Counted from the first letter of the stretch, positions 15,868 through 24,892 are shown. The stretch is DNA of 64,000 bases from Usitatibacter sp035624355 (GCA_035624355.1 DASPRQ010000033.1:1-64000); one strand, 5' to 3'. Numbers and translations are program-made. Notes: generated by a model from the sequence alone, not told the origin.

Positions 15868-16216
15868 AGCCCGTGAGCGTCGTGAGCACGCGAGCGGGGT
15901 CGCGCGCGTCGGAGACGGCCTCGTCGACGCGCCGGATCGTCGCGTTCGGCGTCTCGCTCACCGTCTCCTCGACGACGAGCGCGAGCCCGCCCTCCTGCAC
16001 GTCGAGCCGCGACGTCGAGGTGTCGGGGAACGCCCGGCTCGCGCGCAGCTCGGCGATGCGGTTCTCCGCCGCCCACGTGGCGAGCAGCCGCTCGCGCGTC
16101 TCGAGGGCGCCGTCGGTGGCGATGCTCGCGGCGCGCGTCGTGGCGGCGAGCGCCACGGCGAGGATCGCTACGGCGACGAGGATCTCGATGAGCGTAAAGC
16201 CGCGCGCGGGCCTCAT
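15854..16216 (-). CDS. gspI: Type II secretion system minor pseudopilin I
   Basis: 120-residue pseudopilin. The leader MRPARG is followed by FTLIEILVAVAILAVALAA (Glu at +5), then ATWAAENRIAELR, a typical GspI pattern (the W-A-x-N-R-x-x-E-L core). GspI initiates assembly of the tip complex with J and K. Start ATG at 16216 was chosen for the short basic leader and the four-base overlap with gspH. Confidence 0.9.
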   Translation of the reverse strand: MRPARGFTLIEILVAVAILAVALAATTRAASIATDGALETRERLLATWAAENRIAELRASRAFPDTSTSRLDVQEGGLALVVEETVSETPNATIRRVDEAVSDARDPARVLTTLTGYVSR

Positions 16217-16689
16217 TGTCCCGTCACCGTCACGGCGCCGGCCGCGTCGCCTTCGACCGCCCAGGGCAGGCCGCGCACCTCGAAGGCGACGCGGAACGGG
16301 ATGCCGAGGCCGTCGGGCAGGAACACGAGGCGGTCGCCGGGCCTGAGGGACTGGCCGTCCACGTAGAGCCCGGTCACGCGGGTCGAGCCGTCGAGGGCCT
16401 CGTCGTGCGAGGGGTCCGCCGTCCACGAGCTGCCCGTGAGGCGCCATTCGCGCATGCGCCCGTCCCCGAAGGTCATGGCCGTGGGGCGGCCGCCGAACCA
16501 CGCCGCGTCGCGCGCGTGCTCGAGGGCGAGCGCCACGCGTCCCGATTCGCGCCGGCCGATCTCCACGTCGCCGGGGAAGAGGTTCACCGCGGCGAGCGCG
16601 ACGACGATGCCGGTGATCGCCACGACCACGAGCACCTCGACCAGCGTGAAACCGGCCGTGCGCCCGAAGCGCTCAGTCCCAGTTGCCAA
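16213..16689 (-). CDS. gspH: Type II secretion system minor pseudopilin H
   Basis: Minor pseudopilin with leader ending ...FGRTAG and the mature start FTLVEVLVVVAITGIVVALAA (Glu at +5). The downstream GspH-type globular domain has LALEHARDAAWFGGRP and a C-terminal PDGLGIPFRV. There is no ATG near the leader. The best start is TTG at 16689 (158 residues), overlapping gspG by 17 bases, so translation is probably coupled to the abundant gspG. The start is less certain than the gene. Confidence 0.85.
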   Translation of the reverse strand: MATGTERFGRTAGFTLVEVLVVVAITGIVVALAAVNLFPGDVEIGRRESGRVALALEHARDAAWFGGRPTAMTFGDGRMREWRLTGSSWTADPSHDEALDGSTRVTGLYVDGQSLRPGDRLVFLPDGLGIPFRVAFEVRGLPWAVEGDAAGAVTVTGQ

Positions 16690-17161
16690 TGTCGGCCCCG
16701 TTGCCCTCGCCGCCGGGCGCGTGGTCCGCGCCGAGGCTGTACACGTCGATCTCGCCGTGCACGCCGGGGCTGAGGTACTGGTAGTCGCCGCCCCAGGGGT
16801 CCTTCGGGAGGCGCTCGAGGTAGCCGCCCTGCTTCCAGTTGGTCGGCACGGGCGGGGTGGCCGGGCGGTGCACGAGCGCCGCGAGCCCCTGGTCCGTCGT
16901 CGGATAGAAGCCGTTGTCCAGGCGGTAGAGCTTGAGCGACTGCACGATCGCGCCGATGTCGGCCTTCGCCGCCACGCGCTTGGCTTCGTCGGGCCGGTCC
17001 ATGATCTTCGGCACCACGATCGCCGCGAGGATCGCGAGGATCGCCACCACCACGAGCACCTCGATGAGCGTGAACGCCCTTTGCTCAAGGGCGTTGAGCG
17101 GCGAGTGGTCGTCCGCTCCAACGCCGTTCCCGATGCCCTCGTTCTCTCGACCGATATCCAT
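16673..17161 (-). CDS. gspG: Type II secretion system major pseudopilin G
   Basis: 162-residue major pseudopilin that builds the pseudopilus. The mature part FTLIEVLVVVAILAILAAIVVPKIM, the DNGFYPTTDQGL block and the C-terminal GGEGNGADIGNWD calcium-site region are standard. Two oddities: the residue before the cleavage site is Ala (ALEQRA|FTLIE) instead of the near-invariant Gly, and the 29-residue leader is acidic (MDIGREN..., GADDHS) where leaders are usually short and basic. The ATG directly abuts the gspF stop codon. A 9-bp hairpin lies across the leader/cleavage-site codons. Confidence 0.9.
   Translation of the reverse strand: MDIGRENEGIGNGVGADDHSPLNALEQRAFTLIEVLVVVAILAILAAIVVPKIMDRPDEAKRVAAKADIGAIVQSLKLYRLDNGFYPTTDQGLAALVHRPATPPVPTNWKQGGYLERLPKDPWGGDYQYLSPGVHGEIDVYSLGADHAPGGEGNGADIGNWD
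17073..17095 (-). promoter_or_regulatory. Perfect 9-bp hairpin at the start of gspG
   Basis: AACGCCCTT and AAGGGCGTT flank a five-base loop, spanning the codons for Asn-Ala-Leu-Glu-Gln-Arg-Ala just before the mature pseudopilin. No T tract follows, so it is not a normal terminator. It may be an mRNA processing or stability element setting the high gspG level relative to gspC-F; that is inference. Confidence 0.45.
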
Positions 17162-18376
17162 CTATTTGCCGACCAACTGGTTCAACTGGAAAATCGGCAG
17201 CAGGATCGCCACCACGATGCCGAGCACGAGCCCGCCCATGGCGAGGATCATGGCCGGCTCGAACAGCGCCACGAAAGCGGCGAGCCGCGTGGCGATGTCC
17301 GCGTGCTGCTGGCGCGACGCCCGCTCGAGCGCCTCGTCCAGGCGCCCGCTCGCCTCGCCGCTCGCGATGAGGTGCACCATCACCGGCGGGAAGGCGCCGG
17401 TAGCGCCGAGCGCGCGCGCGAGCGGCATGCCCTCGCGTACGCCGCGGGCCGCGGTCTCGAGCGCCTCGCGCATCGGCACGAGGGTCATCACGCCGCCCCC
17501 CGCCTCGAGCGCCGCGAGGATCGGAACGCGGCTGCCCACGAGGATCGAGAGCGTGGCGGCGAGCCGGGCGGCGTCCAGCCGGCGCAGCAGCGGTCCGGCG
17601 ACCGGCGCCCGGAACGCGAGCCGGTGCAGGCGGGCCCGGGTCGCCGGCCGCCGCAAAGCCCAGCGCAGCGCGAAGGCCGCCGCCGCGAGCACGATCGCCC
17701 AGACCACCCAGGTCGCGCGCAGGAATCCCGAGAACGCGATGAGCGCGCGCGTGAGGATCGGAAGGCGCTGGTGCGCGTGCTCGAAGACCTGCACGACCTG
17801 CGGCAGCACGTAGACCAGCAGCGCGCCCACCACCGTCACCGCCACGGCGAGCACGATCGAGGGATAGATGAGCGCGAGCGAGAGCCGCGCGCGCAGCTGC
17901 TGGCGCTCCTCGAGGTAGTCGGCGAGGCGTGCGAGGACGCGCGGCAGCTGCCCGGAGGCCTCGCCCGCGGCCACGAGCGTGCGGTGCAGCTCGGGGAACA
18001 CTCCGGGGAACGCCGCGAGCGCCCGCGCCACCGAGTGGCCGGCGAGCACCTCGCCGCGCAGCGCCGCGAGCACCTGGCGCAGGCGCTCGCTCTCGGCCTG
18101 CTCGATGAGCGCATTGAACGCCTGCTCCACCGTGAGCCCGGCCTCGAGGAGGGATGCGAGCCCCCGCGTGAGCTGGGTGACTTCCGCGACGGGCAGCGAG
18201 ACCGGCCGCAGGCGCGCGCCTCCGGCGGGGTCGTTCGCCGCGATGACGTCCACGCGGTAGGGCGTGAGCCCCTGCTCGCGCAGGGCCGCGCGCGCCTGGC
18301 GCGCGCTGTCGGCCTCGAGCACGCCGCGGTGCAGCTTGCCCTCGATGTTGTACGCCTGGTAGCGGAATCCGGGCAT
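17162..18376 (-). CDS. gspF: Type II secretion system inner-membrane platform protein F
   Basis: 404-residue polytopic protein, the central membrane platform component that contacts GspE and the pseudopilin base. It shows two repeated GspF domains (about residues 70-195 and 275-397), each with the xxGExSGxLxxVLxRLAxYLE pattern (VAAGEASGQLPRVLARLADYLEE and IASGEASGRLDEALERAS). Three membrane helices are present and the last ends in LPIFQLNQLVGK, a typical GspF tail. Length is standard. Confidence 0.95.
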   Translation of the reverse strand: MPGFRYQAYNIEGKLHRGVLEADSARQARAALREQGLTPYRVDVIAANDPAGGARLRPVSLPVAEVTQLTRGLASLLEAGLTVEQAFNALIEQAESERLRQVLAALRGEVLAGHSVARALAAFPGVFPELHRTLVAAGEASGQLPRVLARLADYLEERQQLRARLSLALIYPSIVLAVAVTVVGALLVYVLPQVVQVFEHAHQRLPILTRALIAFSGFLRATWVVWAIVLAAAAFALRWALRRPATRARLHRLAFRAPVAGPLLRRLDAARLAATLSILVGSRVPILAALEAGGGVMTLVPMREALETAARGVREGMPLARALGATGAFPPVMVHLIASGEASGRLDEALERASRQQHADIATRLAAFVALFEPAMILAMGGLVLGIVVAILLPIFQLNQLVGK

Positions 18377-18392
18377 GTCGGCGAACCCCGGA

Positions 18393-19928
18393 TTACGTCC
18401 GCGTCACTCTCAGCACCTCGTCGAGGGCGGTGGCGCCCTCGCGCACCCAGCGCAGGCCGTCCTCGCGCAGCCGGATCATCCCGGCGCGCACGCCGTGGGC
18501 GCGCAGCTCGCGCTCGGCCACGGTGTCGTGCACGAGCTTGCGCATGTCCTCGTCCACGGTCATCAGCTCGTAGATGCCGGTGCGGCCGCGATAGCCGGTG
18601 AAGTTGCACGCCCCGCAGCCCGCGGCGCGGTAGAGCCGCTCGGGGACGCTGTGCCCGAAGAGGCCGCGCTCGCCCGCGTCGGGCTCGTAGGGCACGCGGC
18701 ACTCGGGGCACAGGCGGCGCACGAGGCGCTGCGCGAGGACCCCGTTCAGCGTGGAGGCGAGCAGGTACGGCTCGATGCCCATGTCGACGAGCCGCGTGAC
18801 CGCGCCGGGCGCGTCGTTCGTGTGCAGCGTGGCGAGCACGAGGTGGCCCGTGAGGGACGCCTGCACCGCGATCTGCGCCGTCTCCAGGTCGCGGATCTCG
18901 CCGATCATCACCACGTCCGGGTCCTGGCGCAGGATCCCGCGCAGCGCGCGGGCGAACGTCATCTCGATGCGCGGGTTCACCTGCGTCTGGCCGATGCCGT
19001 CGAGCTCGTACTCGATCGGGTCCTCGACGGTGAGGATGTTGCGCGTCTTGCGGTCCAGGCGGGAGAGCGCGGAGTAGAGCGTCGTGGTCTTGCCCGAGCC
19101 CGTGGGGCCGGTCACCAGGAAGATGCCGTGGGGCGCGTGGACCAGCTCGTCGACGGCGTCGCGCGTGGCCGCGGACATGCCGAGGGCGTCCAGCGTGAGG
19201 CGCCCGGCCTGCTTGTCGAGCAGGCGCAGCACCACGCGCTCGCCGTTGGCCGTGGGAATGGTGGAGACGCGCACGTCGATGGGCCGGCCCGCGATGCGCA
19301 GCGCGATCCGCCCGTCCTGCGGCAGGCGCTTTTCCGCGATGTCGAGCGAGGCCATCACCTTGATGCGCGAGACCATCGCCGGGTGCAGCCCCCGCCGCGG
19401 CTCGACCACGTCGCGCAGCGCGCCGTCCACGCGGAAGCGCACGGCCGCGCGGGCCTCGAAGATCTCGAGGTGAACGTCGGAGGATCCCTCGCGCACCGCC
19501 TGCGTGAGCAGCGCGTTGATGAGGCGGATGATGGGCGCGTCGTTCTCGGCCTCGAGCAGGTCCGCCACCTCGGGCAGCTGCTCGGTGAGCTTCGCGAGGT
19601 CCACCGACTCCCCGATGTCCTCGACGATGGTCTCCGCCGCCGAGGGCTCGCGCGTGTAGGCGAGCGCGAGGCAGTGCTCGAACTCCTCCGGCGTGAGCAG
19701 CACCTCCTTCAGGGGCTTGCCCGCCATGCGCCGCACTTCCGCGAGCGTGGAGGCCTGCGGGTAGGGCTTGATCCACACCTCGAGCGCGGCCGTTCGATCG
19801 GGGCCGTCCCCGGGCACCATCCGCGCCGCGAGCACGCCCTTCGACTTGGCGAACGGGTACGGCAGCAGCCGCACCGTCTGGGGATCGAGGTCCTGGGGGT
19901 TCACCGTTCTCTCGAGGGGAGCTGTCAT
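18393..19928 (-). CDS. gspE: Type II secretion system ATPase E
   Basis: 511-residue hexameric ATPase driving pseudopilus assembly in the cytoplasm. N-terminal GspL-binding domain, then Walker A GPTGSGKTTT (Lys at about 280), the Asp box and Walker B GEIRDLETAQIA, and the His-box region TGHLVLATLHTNDAPGAVTRL. The zinc-binding C(x2)C...C(x2)C module is present (CPEC, then CGAC in the C-terminal domain). Length and order are typical. 18 bases separate it from gspD and 16 from gspF. Confidence 0.95.
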   Translation of the reverse strand: MTAPLERTVNPQDLDPQTVRLLPYPFAKSKGVLAARMVPGDGPDRTAALEVWIKPYPQASTLAEVRRMAGKPLKEVLLTPEEFEHCLALAYTREPSAAETIVEDIGESVDLAKLTEQLPEVADLLEAENDAPIIRLINALLTQAVREGSSDVHLEIFEARAAVRFRVDGALRDVVEPRRGLHPAMVSRIKVMASLDIAEKRLPQDGRIALRIAGRPIDVRVSTIPTANGERVVLRLLDKQAGRLTLDALGMSAATRDAVDELVHAPHGIFLVTGPTGSGKTTTLYSALSRLDRKTRNILTVEDPIEYELDGIGQTQVNPRIEMTFARALRGILRQDPDVVMIGEIRDLETAQIAVQASLTGHLVLATLHTNDAPGAVTRLVDMGIEPYLLASTLNGVLAQRLVRRLCPECRVPYEPDAGERGLFGHSVPERLYRAAGCGACNFTGYRGRTGIYELMTVDEDMRKLVHDTVAERELRAHGVRAGMIRLREDGLRWVREGATALDEVLRVTRT

Positions 19929-19946
19929 CGCGGGGTCTCGTCCATG

Positions 19947-22010
19947 TCACTCTCCCAGCGGCTTCTTCCTGGCCTCGTCGAGCGGGGGAAGCTGCTTCGC
20001 GGGCCGCGGCGGCAGCAGTCCGCTCGCCGGCAGCCCCATCTCGCCCTGGAGGTTGCGGATGTAGTCGTAGCGGTCGCCGGTGACCGCGGAGGCGGCCTTC
20101 TCGTCCTTCAGCACGACCGGCCGCAGGAAGATCATGAGGTTCGTGCGCTTGTGCGTGCGCGAGTCGTACTTGAAGAGCGAGCCCAGGAAAGGGATGTTGC
20201 CGAGCACCGGCACCTTGTCGACCGAGGACTCCTGGTCGTCCTGGATGAGGCCGCCCAGGACCACGATCTCGCCGTCGTCGACCAGCACCGTCGATTCGAG
20301 CGAGCGCTTGTTGGTGATGATGTCGGCCGACTGCACGAGCGCCTTGTCCGTGGTCACGCTCGAGACCTCCTGGAAGATCTTGAGCTTCACCGCGCCCGCC
20401 TCGGAGACCTGCGGCGTCACCTGCAGCGTGAGGCCGATGTCCTTGCGCTCGATCGTCTGGAAGGGGGTGACCGCGCTGCCCGCCACCGGCGTGTAGGTGC
20501 CGGTGATGAAGGGCACGTTCTGCCCCACGACGATCTTCGCCTGCTCGTTGTCGAGGGTGAGCACGTTGGGCGTGGACAGCACGTTCGCGTCCGAGGTGCC
20601 CTCGAGGGCGCGCGCGAGGAGCTGCAGGTTGGGGATCGTGACGGGATTGCCGTTCGCGTCCACCAGCCCCGGGATGGTGATCGAGCCCTTGATGATGCCG
20701 AGGTTGAGGCCCTGGCCGATGTTGGTGAGGGGATTGGCCGCGAGGCCGAGGATGTTCGCGCCGGCGGTGGTGCTGAAGTTGGTGCCGGCGAACAGCGACT
20801 GCCCGTTGCCGATGTTGTGGCCCGCGTTCCATTGCACGCCGAACTCCGAGGCGAGGCCCGTGGTGACCTCGACGATGAGCGCCTCGATGTATACCTGGGC
20901 GCGCCGCTGGTCGAGCGCGTCGATGACGCTGCGCAGGTTGCGGTACACCGGCTCCGGTGCCGAGATGATGATCGAGTTGGTGGGCGGGTACGCCTGGATC
21001 ACGGAGGCGGGCGTCGCCGTCGCCGCCCCGGCCGCCGGGGAGGGTGCGCCGCCCGGAGCGCCCTGCATGCCGGCCGGGACGGTGAGGGAAGCCGCGGCGT
21101 GGGAGCCTTCGCCGCCCGCGAGCAATCCCCGGAGCGTGTCGGCGATGCGGGTCGCCTCGGCGTTGCGCAGGAAGACCGTATAGATGTTGCCGCTGCCCGC
21201 GCCGGGCGTGTCCAGCCCCAGGGCGAGCGCCTTGATGTGGTGCATGAGGGGGCCGTTGTCCGCGCGCACCACGAGGCTGTTGGTGCGCGCGTCCACCGCG
21301 ATGGCCGCCTTCGGGAGCGAGCCCGGCGCGTTGGGCGACACGTTCGTTTCGGGCACCACGCGCTGGATCATCTGGGCGATGTCGATGGCGGAGGCGTTCT
21401 GCAGCCGGATGATCTCCACGTCCGACCCCGAGGGACGGTCGATGGACTCGACGATGCGCTGGATGCGCCGCACGTTGGACGCGTAGTCGGTGATGACGAT
21501 CGCGTTGTTGTTGGGATAGGCCGCGATGAAATTGTTGGCGGTCACGAGCGGGCGCAGGACCGGGACGAGCTGCACCGCGTTCTCGTTCTGCAGGACGAAG
21601 ACCTGGGTCACGATGCTGTCGCCCGCCGCGCGGGCCGCCTGCTCGCCCATCGGCACGGCGGAGGACTTGGCCTCGGCCTCGGGGACGATCTTCACGAATC
21701 CGTCGCCTTCCACCGCGGCGTATCCCTGCACCCGCAGCGCCGAGAGGAGGATCCGGTAGAGCATGTCCTTCGACACCGGGTGGTCGGAGATGATGTTCAC
21801 CGTGCCGGTCACGCGCGGGTCGAGGATGAAGTTCTTGCCCGTGTGCTGGCCCACCGTCTTGATGACCGACTGGATGTCGGCGTTCACGAAGTTGACGGTG
21901 ATCTTTTCCTCGTCGGGCGCGCCCGGCGGGGGAGCGGCCGCGGCCAGCAGCGCCGCGAAGGTCAGCGAGGCCAGGGCGCCGCGCGCCACGGCAGTTAGAA
22001 ACCTTGTCAC
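19947..22010 (-). CDS. gspD: Type II secretion system secretin D
   Basis: 687-residue outer-membrane secretin, forming the exit channel. It has an N-terminal signal peptide (about residues 1-26), an N0 domain (KITVNFVNADIQSVIKTVG), and N1-N3 domains with repeated VxxLRPLV and DxxxNxIxI patterns. An Ala/Gly-rich linker (SHAAASLTVP...) lies inside N3. The C-terminal secretin core contains VPVLGNIPFLGSLF. The C-terminal S-domain is short. A 104-base gap separates it from gspC; no terminator is visible there. Confidence 0.95.
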   Translation of the reverse strand: MTRFLTAVARGALASLTFAALLAAAAPPPGAPDEEKITVNFVNADIQSVIKTVGQHTGKNFILDPRVTGTVNIISDHPVSKDMLYRILLSALRVQGYAAVEGDGFVKIVPEAEAKSSAVPMGEQAARAAGDSIVTQVFVLQNENAVQLVPVLRPLVTANNFIAAYPNNNAIVITDYASNVRRIQRIVESIDRPSGSDVEIIRLQNASAIDIAQMIQRVVPETNVSPNAPGSLPKAAIAVDARTNSLVVRADNGPLMHHIKALALGLDTPGAGSGNIYTVFLRNAEATRIADTLRGLLAGGEGSHAAASLTVPAGMQGAPGGAPSPAAGAATATPASVIQAYPPTNSIIISAPEPVYRNLRSVIDALDQRRAQVYIEALIVEVTTGLASEFGVQWNAGHNIGNGQSLFAGTNFSTTAGANILGLAANPLTNIGQGLNLGIIKGSITIPGLVDANGNPVTIPNLQLLARALEGTSDANVLSTPNVLTLDNEQAKIVVGQNVPFITGTYTPVAGSAVTPFQTIERKDIGLTLQVTPQVSEAGAVKLKIFQEVSSVTTDKALVQSADIITNKRSLESTVLVDDGEIVVLGGLIQDDQESSVDKVPVLGNIPFLGSLFKYDSRTHKRTNLMIFLRPVVLKDEKAASAVTGDRYDYIRNLQGEMGLPASGLLPPRPAKQLPPLDEARKKPLGE

Positions 22011-22114
22011 GATTGGTTGCTTTTCCGTTGATTTGCCAGCGTTTTCGCGTGAACCAGTCTACACCAGGGAAACGCCGCGCGCACCCCTGGGAAGGCCCCG
22101 GCGGACCCGCCCTT

Positions 22115-22924
22115 TCAATGGATCTGGTAGCTCAGGTGGACCGTCGCGCTCCCGCGCTGGATCTCGGCCTGGACGGTCGAGAGGCTGCCGAACTGCTGGT
22201 AGAGCCGCGCGAGATCGCCCGTGGAGGCGACCGGCTGGCCGTTGATCTTGCGGATCACGTCGCCGGAGCGCAGCCCGAGCTTGGCGGCGAGGCTCCCGAC
22301 GGGGGCCGATTCCATGCGCACGCCGCCCCCGGGCGGCATGACGATCTGGCCCAGGTACTGGAGCTGGCCCGGGTCGCGCAGCGCCTCGTCGAGCTCGTGG
22401 CGCGAGAGGCTGTAGCCGTTCTCGCCCGAGCGCGAGACGTCGAGGCGGAAGCCGCGCGCGGCGGCCGCGGCGCGCGGCGCGGCGGCGCCGGGGCCGCGGG
22501 TCGCGAGGTCGATGCGGCTCCGCACGCCCCCGCGGGAGACGATCACGTGGTCGGGGTCCACCTCGGCGAGCGTCGTGCCGGGGGTCACCTCGCCCCCGAT
22601 GAAGACCGAGATGTCCCTGCCCGCGCGCGGGGCGAAGATCGCCGAGGCGGCGACCCCGGGCGTGGGCGCGACCACGCCCTTGAGGACGAGGCCGTCGGCG
22701 GTCGACGAGGCGCCGGGCGCGGACGCGCCGAAGAGGCGGGCGATCGCGGCGAGGTCCACCTCGGCGGCGGGCTGCGCACGGGCCGAGGGCGCCGCCCCGG
22801 GCAGCGCCAGCTTCCACGTCCAGTGCGCGAGCTGCCAGGCGAGGACGAGGGTGAGCGCCACGACGAGCGCGGTGCCGAAGGCGCCGTCCTTCCCGGGCGG
22901 ATGGGCGGGGGCGGGAATGGCCAT
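22115..22924 (-). CDS. gspC: Type II secretion system protein C with PDZ domain
   Basis: 269-residue bitopic protein linking the inner platform to the secretin. A cytoplasmic N-terminus is followed by one membrane helix (about residues 16-35), a homology region binding GspD N0 (LFGASAP and GLVLKGVVAP...SVFIGGEVTPG), and a C-terminal PDZ domain (KLGLRSGDVIRKINGQPV) thought to help substrate selection. It opens the operon. A weak -10 (TAACAT) sits six bases before its ATG, inside the stop of the upstream gene. Confidence 0.93.
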   Translation of the reverse strand: MAIPAPAHPPGKDGAFGTALVVALTLVLAWQLAHWTWKLALPGAAPSARAQPAAEVDLAAIARLFGASAPGASSTADGLVLKGVVAPTPGVAASAIFAPRAGRDISVFIGGEVTPGTTLAEVDPDHVIVSRGGVRSRIDLATRGPGAAAPRAAAAARGFRLDVSRSGENGYSLSRHELDEALRDPGQLQYLGQIVMPPGGGVRMESAPVGSLAAKLGLRSGDVIRKINGQPVASTGDLARLYQQFGSLSTVQAEIQRGSATVHLSYQIH

Positions 22925-22930
22925 GACGTG

Positions 22931-22936
22931 ATGTTA
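22931..22936 (-). promoter_or_regulatory. Possible -10 element for the gsp operon (TAACAT)
   Basis: TAACAT on the minus strand contains the TAA stop of the binding-protein gene and lies six bases before the gspC ATG. Without a -35 or TG extension it is weak evidence. Read-through from the upstream gene is equally possible. Confidence 0.3.
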
Positions 22937-24841
22937 GCGCCGTTCGGCCGCGCGGCGGGCGGGATCGACGTCGAGGTATTTCCAGGGCTCGATCGCGAAG
23001 GGGTGCTTCTTGTAGTTGAGGAGCCAGGGCTGCACGAGCACGGTCTGCGCCTTGTAGGTCTCCACCATCCAGGGAACGTAGACGAGAACCAGCTTCACCA
23101 TGCGCGTGTAGAGCGCGTCGCGCTCCGGGCCCGGCGGCATGCGGCGCGCCCGCTCGTAGAGCGCGTTGAACTCGGGCAGGTCGAACATCGCGTAGTTGGC
23201 CTGGCCGATCGAGCCGCGCCAGAACAGCTGCAGGAAGTCGTCGCCGTCGGGGTAGTCGGCGATCCACCCGTAGCTGAAGGACTGGACCTTGCCCACGCGG
23301 GCGTCGTTGCGCAGGTCCGGCAGCTTCTCGACCTTGTTGAAGGTCACGCGGATGCCGATGTCGTCCATGGAGCGCTTCCACAGCTCGTTCCTGTGGCGCT
23401 CGCGCTGCGTGGGATACCACGCGTGGTCGAAGCTGAGCGGCGTGCCGTCGGGGTTCTCGCGGTAGCCGTCGCCGTCGCGGTCCACGTAGCCGTAGAGGTC
23501 GAGGAGCGCCTTCGCCTTCGCCGGATCGTACTCGAGCGTGGGGCTGCGGAAATGCGGGTCGTAGCCCGCCACCGACGGCGGCAGCGGCGACTGGGCGCGC
23601 ACCGACTGGTGCTTGTCGAGGATCGAGATCTCGTCGTCGATCCGGAAGCCGAGGCAGATGGCGCGGCGCAGCGCCACGCGCTCCGGGCTGTACCCGCCGA
23701 GCGGATTGGGGCGCCCGTCGACCGTGGTCAGCATGTTGAACGTCGTGTACGTGGTGTACGCGATCTCGTCGGGCGTGGCGCGGACGCCCTTCCTCGCCAG
23801 GTTGGGCGCGAGCTTCCCGCCCGGCATCGCGACGTCGGCGAACTCCTCGGGCAGGGGGCGCAGGTAGTCGTGCTCCCCGCCCAGGAAGGCGAGCCAGCGC
23901 GGCTGGGCCTCGTCCACGATGTCCACCTCGATGCGGCCGACGATCGGCAGGCGCTTGCCGCGCAGGCTCGCGGCGATCTCGCGCGAGCGCGGGTCGTCGT
24001 GGCCGACGCTCTCGAACACGTCCTCGCGATAGCCCGGGTTCGCTTCCAGCACCAGGCGCGAGCCGCGCACCCACTGCGCGAGCCGGTACGGCCCGGTGCC
24101 CACCGGATGGGAGCGGATGTCGTCGCCGTAGCGCTCGACCACCTCGCGGGCGAGCGCCGCGGTGGCGGGCATGGCGAGCACGTAGCCGAAATCGAAGTCG
24201 GTGTCGTCGAGCTCGATGCGCAGCGTGTAGCGGTCGAGCGCCCGCAGGCCCTCGACGGGGCGGTCGTAGTCGAAGTGCCCGGTCTTCAGCGCCTCCTGCC
24301 GCAGCGCATCCGCCCCGCGGATCTTGCCCTCCACGAGGAACAGCCACTGGCTCTTGAGCTTCGGGTCGAGGAGGCGCTCGATCGAGTAGACGTAGTCCTG
24401 CGCGACGAGCTCGCGCGGCTTGCCGCCGAAGGCCGGGTCGGGCGTGAAGTAGATGCCCGGCTTCACGCGCAGGGTGTACACGCGGCCGTCCGCGCTCACC
24501 TCGGGCAGCGCGACCGCGGCGCGCGGCTTGAGCAACGCCGGCCGGGCGAGGTAGTCGTACTCGAGCAGGGCGTCGAAGATGTTGTCGCTGATGCCGTCCG
24601 TGGCCTCGTCGCTCTGGGCCTGGGGATCGAACCCGCTCTCTGCGCTCGGATAGGCCACGCGCACCGTCTTGGCCATGTCCGCCGCGCCCGCCGCGGTGGC
24701 GAGGGCGAGCGCAAGCACGAGGCCGGCCAGGGACCTCGGGACCGCCGATGGGGGCCGGGGGACGCGATCGCTGTTCGGGAGGGTCATCCAGGCTGCGGGG
24801 CTTGCGTCGCCCATGATCGCCGCCGCGCGCGCGATGCGCAA
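22934..24841 (-). CDS. Extracellular solute-binding protein, family 5 (peptide/nickel type)
   Basis: Up to 635-residue periplasmic binding protein of the SBP_bac_5 family, which feeds oligopeptides or similar ligands to ABC importers. Signal segment RSLAGLVLALALATAAGA is followed by the mature family pattern: DALLEYDY, YTLRVKPGIYFTPDP, VAQDYVYSIERLLDP, VGTGPYRLAQW. The start is uncertain: TTG 24841 just after GGGAGG, or in-frame ATGs at 24814 or 24787, the last giving a more normal signal peptide. No permease or ATPase gene is adjacent, so the transporter partner is elsewhere or missing. Confidence 0.88.
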   Translation of the reverse strand: MRIARAAAIMGDASPAAWMTLPNSDRVPRPPSAVPRSLAGLVLALALATAAGAADMAKTVRVAYPSAESGFDPQAQSDEATDGISDNIFDALLEYDYLARPALLKPRAAVALPEVSADGRVYTLRVKPGIYFTPDPAFGGKPRELVAQDYVYSIERLLDPKLKSQWLFLVEGKIRGADALRQEALKTGHFDYDRPVEGLRALDRYTLRIELDDTDFDFGYVLAMPATAALAREVVERYGDDIRSHPVGTGPYRLAQWVRGSRLVLEANPGYREDVFESVGHDDPRSREIAASLRGKRLPIVGRIEVDIVDEAQPRWLAFLGGEHDYLRPLPEEFADVAMPGGKLAPNLARKGVRATPDEIAYTTYTTFNMLTTVDGRPNPLGGYSPERVALRRAICLGFRIDDEISILDKHQSVRAQSPLPPSVAGYDPHFRSPTLEYDPAKAKALLDLYGYVDRDGDGYRENPDGTPLSFDHAWYPTQRERHRNELWKRSMDDIGIRVTFNKVEKLPDLRNDARVGKVQSFSYGWIADYPDGDDFLQLFWRGSIGQANYAMFDLPEFNALYERARRMPPGPERDALYTRMVKLVLVYVPWMVETYKAQTVLVQPWLLNYKKHPFAIEPWKYLDVDPARRAAERR

Positions 24842-24892
24842 CGCCTCCCGGCGTCTCCGGACGCCTCGCCGCGCTCGCGCGGAGGCCGAACG

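Noticed and set aside
15507..16076. Separate minus-strand gene overlapping gspI and gspJ
   Set aside because: Out-of-frame translation is Arg-rich shadow sequence; gspI and gspJ have clear prepilin leaders and overlap each other correctly.
18375..21998. A plus-strand open frame of about 1,200 codons over gspE and gspD
   Set aside because: It is exactly antisense to two clear T2SS genes and rich in Arg, His and Asp, as expected of a reversed high-GC coding frame.
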